Assembly (NCBI GenBank): GCA_003194525.1
Contig: NBIV01000548.1
Coordinates: forward strand, 1 to 28,419
Direction of reading: 5' to 3'
Length of the DNA stretch: 28,419 nt
Source: Gracilariopsis chorda
Taxonomy: Eukaryota > Rhodophyta > Florideophyceae > Gracilariales > Gracilariaceae
Made by a program: the position numbers and the translations under genes. Below the pieces are notes generated by a model. That model saw nothing but the letters and a program-made list of their open reading frames with translations. It searched no databases and was not told the origin of the DNA. Below are positions 8,904 to 17,900 of the stretch, piece after piece. How positions within the stretch are numbered: position 1 is the stretch's first letter; every line of letters starts with the position of its first letter.

Positions 8904-8923
8904 GGAGCGAGGGGCTCCAAAAG
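8899..8923 (-). other. 10 bp inverted repeat (hairpin) in family 2 LTR
   Basis: CTTTTGGAGC and GCTCCAAAAG flank a 5 nt loop next to the conserved GCGCATATGCGC block. It is kept in the B1 5' LTR and B3 LTR, where the only change falls in the loop. Families 1 and 4 lack it. Role unknown. Confidence 0.6.
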
Positions 8924-9016
8924 TGCCCATCGACCCCTGAAGGTTTGGTTTTGGACCAAGCTGACACCTTCTGTGGGGGTTGGCCAGGCACTCGACCACT
9001 TGTAGAGTTCAACACT

Positions 9017-12000
9017 TCAACACTCCTCCTCGAGTTCCTGTCCAAGACCAAGCCGTTTGACAAGTGCATTAACACTCATACGTCCCAATGGCTTGGTGAG
9101 TAAATCGGCATCATTCAGCTCACTTGGGACGTATTGAACACTAATCACATTGTCTCTTATGAGATCTCGGATAAAGTGAACCTTTACATCAATGTGCTTA
9201 GCACGACTAGAAGGACACCTTTCACCACCAGCCCACTCCAATGCGCACTGGTTGTCAGAGTGTAGAGGAACCAAAGGTTTCATGTCGAAGCCGCATTCCC
9301 GTAGCACACGAGCAACCCATACCACTTCCTGTGCAGCCAAAGTCAGAGCATAGTACTCCGCCTCGCCAGTGGATAGCGCAACTGACGCTTGTTTTCTACC
9401 ACCATACCAGCAGGTTGCTGACCCAAGTTTAACGATATACCCGGACATCGACTTCCGACTCGTAGTATCTCCAGCGTAGTCAGAGTCCACAAAACCATGC
9501 AGATCTAGCGATCCAGCCCTGTAGCATAGCCCATGCTGTCGCGTTCCACACAGGTACCTGAGCACACGCTTCACTGCTTTGTGACACCAAGCGGTAGGAG
9601 CACTCTGAAAACGAGCCAGGATTAGAACTGGTGCAAGTATATCCAACCTAGTACGTAGTGCCAAGTACAGCAGAGACCCGATCATCTGCTGGTACAACTG
9701 CACATCCATTGGTGATTTGTCCTCCTCCATTGCTAGAGATGTGAAGAAGCACTCCACCATAGGGCTAGGTACTGGCTTAGCGTTCTGGAGACCAAATCGT
9801 CGAAGTATACTTTCAATATACAGCGACTGTCCCAGCTTGACACCAAGGAGTTGTCCGGCTGTACCTATCTTCATGTCTGCTTTGAACTTGGTGTGCCATG
9901 CTAGATGAGCCTGTTTCAAACCGTACATAGCCTTGAGTAACTTATAGCACTTTGTGGTCAGACCAGGAACACCACGCGGCGACATCACCCACACGTCTTC
10001 TTTAAGCTCACCGTTGAGAAATGCAGTCTTAACATCTACTTGAGCCACATACATCTGAAAACAAAGTGCGACGTACAGGAACATGCGGACCAGGCTAAAT
10101 GGCACTATTGGCGCATATGTCTCCATGTAGTTCTGCCCGTATGTCTGGTGATTGCCACCAGCCACAACCCTAGCCTTGAATCTCTCAACTGATCCTTTGG
10201 CATCGCGCTTTACGTTTAGAATGACATGAGTAGGAAGAGGCTGAGAGGCAGGTGATTCATCCTCCTCCCAAGTGTTCTTCTCCTCCAGAGATGTCAGTTC
10301 TTCATCAATGGCACCCTTCCAAAGGCTCTGCTCAAGTGGTGTGGCAGACAGTGCTTCCCCCACAGTAGGTTCATCACTGGTAGTAATATCCATTTGTGAC
10401 GTTGCACTACCGGCCATGTACCACCACTTAGCTGGTGCACGTCGTGTACGGCGAGGATAGCGTGGTTCTGGTCCAGATTCCGGTAAGACATCAGTGTCCG
10501 AAGTATGTTGACTAGCACTTGGGGCATGCTCACCACAATTGTTTGGGTCCGAATCGTCACCAGAAGTATGCTCGCTATCATCTGGATGATCGGTACCGCT
10601 TTCAATGCTCTGTGCCGTTGGTATAGGAGTGGATTCAATATGTTCCGTATCACTCTCAATGTCGAATGGGGTGCCCACAGAAACCATACTACCACTCTCA
10701 GTATCGATTTCAGAGTGATCTGTGCATTCATAAGTATCATCTGATGCACCTTCATCACTCATAACATGTTCCAGAAATGGTGCCCCAGGGAACTTGGACT
10801 CGTCAAATGTCACATGCCGAGACTTTACAATGCGTGGAATCTCATCACTATCATTGACTAAAACATCATACACACCATGCTCAAGAGTCTGCAAGTACAC
10901 TCCCTCAAGTGCACGAGACTCGAACTTGGTATCCGGTTTCATCTTAAGCACGAACGCAGCACACCCAAACACTTTGACATGCTTCAGGGATGGTTTTGAA
11001 CCAGTCATCAAAAGGTAAGGCCTGCTTCCAGTTGCTGAGTGATAAACCCTATTGCGAACATGTATGACGTGCTTTAATGCGTATGGCCACAAGCACTCTG
11101 GGAGACTTGCCTGTATGAGCAAAGCTCGAGCAGCTTCCTCCATAGTGCGATTGATGCGCTCGGCTATTGCATTGTGTTCCGGAGTATACGGAGGAGAGAA
11201 AGAAGTGTCTTGAAGAATGTTGGCAGGGTTCAGCTGCAACGCAATACACTTCTGGGTATTATCCGAGTGCACTTTCGCAATGGCCACTCCTTCAAGCTGC
11301 TGGAACTTGTGCTCAACTGCATCGAATACAACAGCAATTTCACTTTTATGGGTCATGAAGCCTAAGAGTGCATACCTTGAATGCTCGTCAAGGAAGGTAG
11401 AGGCATATTGAAACCTTTGTGGGAATGAAGGTACAAGGGGTCCTAGTATATCGGAGTGTACCACCTCACCTACGGCTGATGCTCGGTCGTATTTGCCAGG
11501 GAACGGAAGTTTATGTGCCTTACCAAGCATACACGGGCGGCATATCTCCTCCATTCCCGACATCTTCGGCACCCCTTCAGCATGTTTGTAAACTGACTGG
11601 AGGTCGCGCGCATTGATGTGGGCAAGTCGCCGATGCCATAGATTAGCAATACTGGACTCCGATGTCTTCATGCAATGATCTCCACTAGTTGGTGACGAGG
11701 ATGGGGTTGGGTTGGTACCTTGCAATATCGGATCGGGTAAGGTGTACAACCCCGAGCGTCGATCGCGATGGCCACTGCCGACTACAAACCCATTGTCCAA
11801 GGTGAGACGAACTTCACTTGAGCAAAAGAAAGATTCAATGCCCTTGTCCGCCAAGCATCCTATGGACACCAAATTGTATTCCAGTTCTGGAACGAACAGG
11901 ACATCAGTCAATCGTAGGTTTGCGTACTCAAATGGCAATACTATGTCACCCCGCTGCGTTGCACATACTTCAGTGTTGTCGGCAAGCATGATGGTTCGAG

Positions 12001-13189
12001 TTTCTACGTTGTGCAAAGACTCGGGAATAAACGCAGACACCGAATGGAAAAAGTGTGATGTAGCACCACTATCGGCATAGGTGTCCATATCACAACTGTC
12101 GGGAGGTACGATGGAAGACTTTTCCAGTGCTATACCACATACCTCAATCTTTGATGAACTACCAGCCGGTTTATTGCAAGACTTGGACGCCCCAGATTTG
12201 CTCTTCGATTTGATGTTAAGCTTGTCCAGGATGCTTTTGGGTAAGTGATTATCTGGGTTATCGGGATTCACATGGCATCTGTCCTTTGTGTGACCATCAC
12301 GATCACAGAATTCACAGTGATAAGTCCGGTAACTGGACACCACGTATGCTCTACCAGTTGTACTTGGCCGATCATCAGAGTCACTTCTATCCCTGATGTG
12401 AGTGTGACTGGAGTATTGGGACACACGTGAACCACCAGAACCTTTGCTTCTGTTCTTCTTTCGTCTTCGCGTACGTCCAGAACTAGAAGAACTGACCAGA
12501 CGAGCATTGTACTCATCGATCAAAGTGGTTGCCACATAGTCCCAAGTCAGTTCCGATATGTCCTTGGTACGGAGTGCAGCAGCCGTGGACTCCAACGAAC
12601 TGTTCGGATCAATGGAAGCAAGTAGCATAGGTGCCTTGTGAGACTCCGGTATAGCAGCATCCTTGCCCATACGGTCTAACTGAGCGAACAATGCCGTGTA
12701 TTGATCCACATAGCTGGACATGTTCTCACCGCTGTACGACATTCGGAACAATCGTGTCTGCACTGCAGTTCTAGATACAGTCCTATTGGAGGCATAACGT
12801 CCATCCAAGAGTTGCAACATACGTGCAGGATCATCATCCACGTCCATGACTACGCGTAATGGAGCATCACCAAGAGCACAGATGATGATACCACAAGCCT
12901 TTTCTCGTTTCGCAATGATACGGGGAGTTGCTATTTCAGTGCCACTACCTGCGGTAGTTGTGTCTTGAGTTGAAATATCTGTGGTAGATTGAACCCCACA
13001 GGGATTCGCGACATTCCACACACCATTAATACGGCATGGAGCACGGAGACGGTGACGCCACAGCATATAATCATCACCACGCTTACCATGGAAACGAGGA
13101 ATTTTCATTCCAGATGTGGATTCCGTTTCAACTTCGGAGTCTGACATGGTTCCTGCGGGACTAGAACCAAAGAAAAGCAACAAAAGCAA
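9017..13189 (-). CDS. Ty1/copia gag-pol polyprotein B1 (1390 aa), RT catalytic core deleted
   Basis: Single open frame: Gag, zinc knuckle (C292, C295, H300, C305), protease DSG at 373-375, integrase HHCC (H519, H524, C550, C553) and acidic triad (D580, D643, E677), RT N-terminal part (D1052 in VDVKTAFLNG), RNase H (D1235, E1276, D1312). The RT lacks YVDD: KFKADM runs into KIGTAGQ and LLGVKL (residues 1101-1117), where the related fragment at 23113-24460 has about 72 more residues including ILVYVDDLLIF. The deletion is in frame and shared with B3. Around D643 the usual DNAxEY pattern reads DNTQKC, whereas B3 reads DNAQEY. M15 (MSDSEVE) is an alternative start to hydrophobic M1. The last Glu codons come from the PPT and the stop lies inside the 3' LTR. 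The protein could supply Gag and perhaps integrase but not active RT. Confidence 0.93.
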   Translation of the reverse strand: MLLLLFFGSSPAGTMSDSEVETESTSGMKIPRFHGKRGDDYMLWRHRLRAPCRINGVWNVANPCGVQSTTDISTQDTTTAGSGTEIATPRIIAKREKACGIIICALGDAPLRVVMDVDDDPARMLQLLDGRYASNRTVSRTAVQTRLFRMSYSGENMSSYVDQYTALFAQLDRMGKDAAIPESHKAPMLLASIDPNSSLESTAAALRTKDISELTWDYVATTLIDEYNARLVSSSSSGRTRRRKKNRSKGSGGSRVSQYSSHTHIRDRSDSDDRPSTTGRAYVVSSYRTYHCEFCDRDGHTKDRCHVNPDNPDNHLPKSILDKLNIKSKSKSGASKSCNKPAGSSSKIEVCGIALEKSSIVPPDSCDMDTYADSGATSHFFHSVSAFIPESLHNVETRTIMLADNTEVCATQRGDIVLPFEYANLRLTDVLFVPELEYNLVSIGCLADKGIESFFCSSEVRLTLDNGFVVGSGHRDRRSGLYTLPDPILQGTNPTPSSSPTSGDHCMKTSESSIANLWHRRLAHINARDLQSVYKHAEGVPKMSGMEEICRPCMLGKAHKLPFPGKYDRASAVGEVVHSDILGPLVPSFPQRFQYASTFLDEHSRYALLGFMTHKSEIAVVFDAVEHKFQQLEGVAIAKVHSDNTQKCIALQLNPANILQDTSFSPPYTPEHNAIAERINRTMEEAARALLIQASLPECLWPYALKHVIHVRNRVYHSATGSRPYLLMTGSKPSLKHVKVFGCAAFVLKMKPDTKFESRALEGVYLQTLEHGVYDVLVNDSDEIPRIVKSRHVTFDESKFPGAPFLEHVMSDEGASDDTYECTDHSEIDTESGSMVSVGTPFDIESDTEHIESTPIPTAQSIESGTDHPDDSEHTSGDDSDPNNCGEHAPSASQHTSDTDVLPESGPEPRYPRRTRRAPAKWWYMAGSATSQMDITTSDEPTVGEALSATPLEQSLWKGAIDEELTSLEEKNTWEEDESPASQPLPTHVILNVKRDAKGSVERFKARVVAGGNHQTYGQNYMETYAPIVPFSLVRMFLYVALCFQMYVAQVDVKTAFLNGELKEDVWVMSPRGVPGLTTKCYKLLKAMYGLKQAHLAWHTKFKADMKIGTAGQLLGVKLGQSLYIESILRRFGLQNAKPVPSPMVECFFTSLAMEEDKSPMDVQLYQQMIGSLLYLALRTRLDILAPVLILARFQSAPTAWCHKAVKRVLRYLCGTRQHGLCYRAGSLDLHGFVDSDYAGDTTSRKSMSGYIVKLGSATCWYGGRKQASVALSTGEAEYYALTLAAQEVVWVARVLRECGFDMKPLVPLHSDNQCALEWAGGERCPSSRAKHIDVKVHFIRDLIRDNVISVQYVPSELNDADLLTKPLGRMSVNALVKRLGLGQELEEEC
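9023..9031 (-). other. Polypurine tract of B1
   Basis: GAGGAGGAG on the minus strand directly precedes the LTR TG and also encodes the three Glu codons near the C-terminus. The same tract is at 26089-26097 in B3. Confidence 0.75.
9851..9871 (-). other. Junction of the RT deletion in B1
   Basis: Encodes KIGTAGQ (residues 1107-1113), joining sequence before the RT active site to the LLGVKL segment after it. The homologous fragment reads TGIGF, then about 72 residues including YVDD, then SNGYLLGVKL. The same junction occurs in B3 at 26922-26942. Confidence 0.85.
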
Positions 13190-13838
13190 CTATGTAGATG
13201 CCAAATGTAGTGATATCCACGCAATGTATTGAAGCCGAAAGAGGGATTTCAAGGCTTCTGTTACACAAAGAACCAGAAAAACTGGAGCGGAGAAGAATCT
13301 CAAACACTCAACAGCGAAAACTTCAGCGGAGACCGTGTAACCAAGTCTACTACGCTTGTCGAGACGCGTCTCGTACGCGATCACAGGCAGAGTTCGGGTA
13401 CTCAACGCCCGGAGTATACTCACAGGACGTACTGATACGAGCCTGGACAGAAATAAAACGTCTTAAGACGGGGGCACTGGCAGGAGATACTATCCCCTCT
13501 ACCCTAGAGGTCCGAATCCTCTGGTCCCTGGTAACTCTCTCCAGGTGAGATGCGGTTTCTGCAACCAATCCTGCTCTGCGCACTTCAGAGCGAGGGGCTT
13601 TACAATCCGTACGAGACGTCCAAGGGAGGCTAGTAGCTGACGCGATAAGCTTTCACCAGTTAACCCCTTCTAGTCGCTTGCCGGAAAATAGCGCGGTCTT
13701 CCTTGTGCGCTGAAGCAAAGAAGCAGGGATCGGAACAGGCGCAGGTCGGCTTACCAGAGAAGGTGTCTCTGAACGCTTTGCCTACTTTCACCACTGCCAC
13801 TCGACTTCCACAGGATTCGCTCGCTCGCAACGCAACGC
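13190..13838 (-). other. B1 leader, gag-proximal part
   Basis: Nearly identical to the B2 leader (7545-8193). It is cut at the GTATC target site by the family 1 solo LTR; the remaining leader resumes at 21456. It contains the structured tract at 13469-13546. Confidence 0.88.
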
Positions 13839-13843
13839 GTATC
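13839..13843. repeat. Target-site duplication GTATC, left copy (solo LTR)
   Basis: GTATC flanks the solo LTR on both sides (13839-13843 and 21451-21455). The uninterrupted B2 leader has a single GTATC in the same context (GCAACGC-GTATC-TGCGCG), confirming the pre-insertion site. Confidence 0.95.
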
Positions 13844-14116
13844 TGTTGGCAGTAGTACCTGTGCTGTCACTGAAAACCAAATGTTCCGGGGAGCATGGGC
13901 TGTGTTAGAGGGTACCTCTGCAAAAGCGCATATGCGCGTGTGCGCGAACCCAACGTGAAACTGGCTTCTGATTGGCTACTGCAAATGTACATATGCAAGG
14001 TGGGGCGTACAAGTGGTATGGCATAACTGGATCGGTTGGACACACCCACGTGTCCAGCTACTACAGTGGTCACAGTGTACGTTGTGTGCAGGGGATACTG
14101 ATGAAGTGGTTGACAG
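13844..14116 (+). repeat. Solo LTR of family 1, left part
   Basis: Begins TGTTGGCAGTAG and matches the first 273 bp of the family 1 LTR. It is interrupted by element C. With 20945-21450 it adds up to exactly 779 bp, a full LTR. There is no internal family 1 sequence on its strand, so it is a solo LTR left by LTR-LTR recombination. Confidence 0.93.
14112..14116. repeat. Target-site duplication GACAG, left copy (element C)
   Basis: GACAG at 14112-14116 and 20940-20944 flanks element C. It is the local solo-LTR sequence (GTT-GACAG-CTGG), duplicated on insertion. Confidence 0.95.
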
Positions 14117-14895
14117 TGTTGAAAGTTGAAAGGAAGTTGAGGGGATGGAAGGGAAGTTCGCCAGCTCTGGCTTGGATTTACTTGGAGGTCCTTCAGGCAC
14201 ATCTTATATACCACTTTAAACTCGAATTGCGCGGGAACACCAACTACAAGTAAAACCTAAACCACTAAGCAGGGACACTCAATACTACCAATCATCATCT
14301 AACATGACATAGCCAGCTCAGCACAACCTCAGTACACCAACGCACCCCAACGCACCAATGTTCTGTAATAGTTACGTGCATACACATGACCATGACAAGG
14401 CACAAATTCACGACTCCAACACACGCCAGCACATGCCAACACATCACGGTAAGTCAACACGTTACGGTAAGTCCGCACGTAACCTGTGGTGTTAGTGCCA
14501 TGTCATCATGTGGCGATGCACACAACACCCACGTCATCAATATACCCGTGCATGTGTAAACCTGTTGACAGTGCATGCGCACCTTACCATTGTACCAACC
14601 ACGGCTGTACCACTTGTACCAGCTGTCAACCACTTCATCAGTATCCCCTGCACACAACGTACACTGTGACCACTGTAGTAGCTGGACACGTGGGTGTGTC
14701 CAACCGATCCAGTTATGCCATACCACTTGTACGCACCACGTTGCATATGTACATTTGCAGTAGCCAATCAGAAGCCAGTTTCACGTTGGGTTCGCGCACA
14801 CGCGCATATGCGCTTTTGCAGAGGTACCCTCTAAAACAGCCCATGCTCCCCGGAACATTTGGTTTTCAGTGACAGCACAGGTACTACTGCCAACA
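14117..14895 (-). repeat. 3' LTR of element C
   Basis: 779 bp, TG...CA ends, next to the PPT at 14896-14905 and to target duplication GACAG. It differs from the 5' LTR at about two bases. Confidence 0.97.
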
Positions 14896-14905
14896 CCCCC
14901 CCTCT
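14896..14905 (-). other. Polypurine tract of element C
   Basis: AGAGGGGGGG on the minus strand directly before the 3' LTR; one G shorter than in element A. Confidence 0.9.
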
Positions 14906-14915
14906 GTCACTGACT

Positions 14916-17900
14916 TCAAAGGTCTAAGGGGAGCAAGCCACAGTCACCGCGGAACCTTGCCAGCTTAACTCGACCGAGCGCTTTCGTCAGCATATCGGCA
15001 ACCATGTATTCCGTGGAACAGTACTGCAACTGGACGGCTTTGTCGCGTAGAGCCTCTCTGGTGAAGTGAAAGCGAATATCAATGTGCTTAGTACGCTTGT
15101 TCACAACTCCATTTCGAGCAAGGTCGATGCAACCTTGGTTGTCCACGTACACAGTTGTGGGCTCAACCATTAGCGTCACTGACTCATCCACGTGTAGTCC
15201 ACTTGCGTTGCCAATGCCACTCCACAGTCGTCTCAGCCAGATCGCTTCCTTCGTCCCACTGCACAGACTCACATACTCAGCCTCAGCGCTAGACAGTGCA
15301 ACTACTTCCTGTTGGCGCGAGCTCCAAGACACAGGAGCACCGCACATCATGAACACATACCCACTGGTGGACTTGCGGTTGGATGTATCATCTGCCCAGT
15401 CAGAGTCTACGTATCCATACAGCTGAGTATCAGTCGTGGAGCCATAAGTAAGTCCGAGGGAGCGAGTGCCATTGAGGTAACGCAGAACACGCTTGACCGC
15501 TTTCCAATGAGTCTCTCCAGGTTTCTCGACATACTTGGCTAGCTTGGACACTGCAAACGAGATGTCCGGTCGAGTGCCAACAGAGAGATACATCAGACAA
15601 CCGATCACCTGGCGATACGGGATGTTCGTCAGAGGCTCTTCTACCTTAGTGAGGTCAGCACCGGAGTCCATGGGAGTGTCCATTGGTTTGCACTGCAACA
15701 TGCCAAAACGTTCTAAGACCTTACGCGTGTATGCAGACTGTGTCAGGTACAGCTGTCTTTTGGATCGATCACGATGGATCTCGAACCCAAGTACCATGCG
15801 CGCTTCACTGAGATCCTTCATCTGAAAACGTTTTGACAGTTCACGCTTTACGCGATTCATTGTCTCCATACTTGGACTCGCAATGAGCAAGTCGTCCACA
15901 TAAACAGCAATGATCACAAGCGCTCCCAGTACCTCTCCGGTGTAAACGCACTCGTCTGCGACGTTTGGCTTCAGACCCATCCAACCAACGAGGAACAAGT
16001 ACATCTTTGCAAACCACTGCCTTGATGCCTGTCGTAGCCCATAGATGGCTTTCTTGAGAAGGCATACCAAGTCCTCGTTCCCAGGTTTGATGAATCCGTC
16101 CGGCTGCTCCATGTACACAGTCTCTTCCAGGTCGCCATTCAAGAATGCAGTCTTCACATCCATCTGGTGCAGATGATAGTTCTGCACTGCTACAATGGAC
16201 AGAATCATTCTAATGGATGTGAATTTGACCACTGGTGCATACGTCTCGGAGAAGTCTACACCTTCGATCTGCAGAAACCCTCGAGCCACCACACGAGCCT
16301 TGTACCTCACTGTCGGTTCATCGTTGTCGCCAGCCTCATATTTTTGCACAAATACCCACTTGGATGATATCACGTTGCTGTCAGCTGGCCTTGGCACTAA
16401 CTCCCATGTGTCATGCTCCATCAGAGACTCGTACTCACTGTTCATGGCCTTGGTCCACGCTTTTGAATCAGGACGTGACACCGCATCGGAGTATGAGGAT
16501 GGGACGTCATCACTGGCAGTGAGTAGGGCAGTGCCGCGCCACCACGAGGTAGGCGCTCTACGCTCACGAGTGGATCTCCGAAGTGGTTGTGGATCTGGTA
16601 CGTCTGGCTCAACTTCTGTCTCAGCTGTGGGCTCATCGTGGCCACTGCCTGAAGCTTCTTCTGGTGGAGTATCTGGTGCAGCGGGTTCAACTTGGGCAGC
16701 ATCGGTGGGTGTAGTAGAGGTGGAGGTGATGTTTGATTTCGGCTTGTCCGAGATGTCGATCTCAGCATAGTCGTCATCATCAACGTGGTCAGTACCTTGA
16801 TCTGAACCACTACATTCGTCAAACCTCACATCTCTCGACACAACCACCTTCTTCTTTTGCGCATCCCACAGTTTATAACCGTTCGATCCAGTTGTGTACC
16901 CAATAAAGATCGCCTCCACGGCACGTTGCTCCAGCTTCTTCAGCTTGTGGTCCACCACTTTGTACCAGCACCGGCTACCGAACACACGCAGATTGCTCAA
17001 GTCAGGTTCATATCCACTCCACATCTCGAGTGGTGTCACGTCACTCGGAAGGGCCTTGCAGGTGACTCGATTGCGCACATACACTGCAACGTTCAATGCT
17101 TCAGCCCAGAAGCTCTTTGGCAGTTTCTTGTGATGCAGCATCGATCTCACCAAGTCCATGAGTGTTCGGTTGAACCGTTCGGCCAGACCATTCTGATGTA
17201 GATTGTAAGGCACCGTTCGCTGATGTTCAATACCGTGACGTTCAAGCTCTTGTGAAAACTTCTTTGACACATATTCACCAGCATTGTCTGTGCGTAACGC
17301 ATGTAGCACAGACTCACGTGCGGTAATGGTTTTCACATGTCGGTCACTCTGATTTTGAACCATCTTGAGCCACTTCACGAACACGTGGAACACCTCATCC
17401 TTGGTCTTGAGCATGTACAAGAAGCAAAAACGGGAGTGATCATCGATGAATGTGACGAAGTAGTGTGAACCTCCCAAGGAACCTACTTGGATTGGACCAC
17501 AAATGTCCGAATGCACTAGGTCCAATGGGTGCAAAGCCCGTTCCCCCCCTTGCTTGGGAGTTGGAGCACGTGTAGATTTTCCCACTACACAAGAGTCACA
17601 CACATCCATCGATTGATTCAAGTCCACATTCAGCCCTGACACAACACCGTTACGAGCCATATGTTTGATACCATCCACATTCACATGAGCCATTCGAGCA
17701 TGCCATAGTGACAGGTCAGTCACAAGTGCGTTGTCCATGTCTTCTGGTACTTCAATCGCGGTACATAGGTAGTACAGTCCTTTGATGCGACGGCCCTGGG
17801 CGATCATGGTGTTGCCTTTGTATACACATACTTTGGTTTTGTCAAACACCACTCGCGCACCCAGGTCACACATCGCAGATACTGACAGCAGATGATACCT

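Larger units (their letters stand above)
8290..9022 (-). repeat. Family 2 LTR shared by B1 (3') and B2 (5')
   Basis: 733 bp with TG...CA ends. On its high-coordinate side it is preceded by the B1 PPT and ORF end; on its low-coordinate side it is followed by a PBS and the B2 leader. It therefore serves as 3' LTR for B1 and 5' LTR for B2. It differs at about 12 sites from the B1 5' LTR (21548-22280). It contains the U3 module (8805-8903), a 10 bp hairpin (arms 8899-8908 and 8914-8923) and a TATA-like TATATGT (8421-8427). Its first six bases on the minus strand encode the last Cys codon and stop of B1. Confidence 0.93.

Noticed and set aside
8290..9022. CRISPR-like or satellite array explanation for the many repeats
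   Set aside because: Repeats are few, long, bounded by TG...CA, PBS and PPT, and are LTRs. No regularly spaced short repeats.
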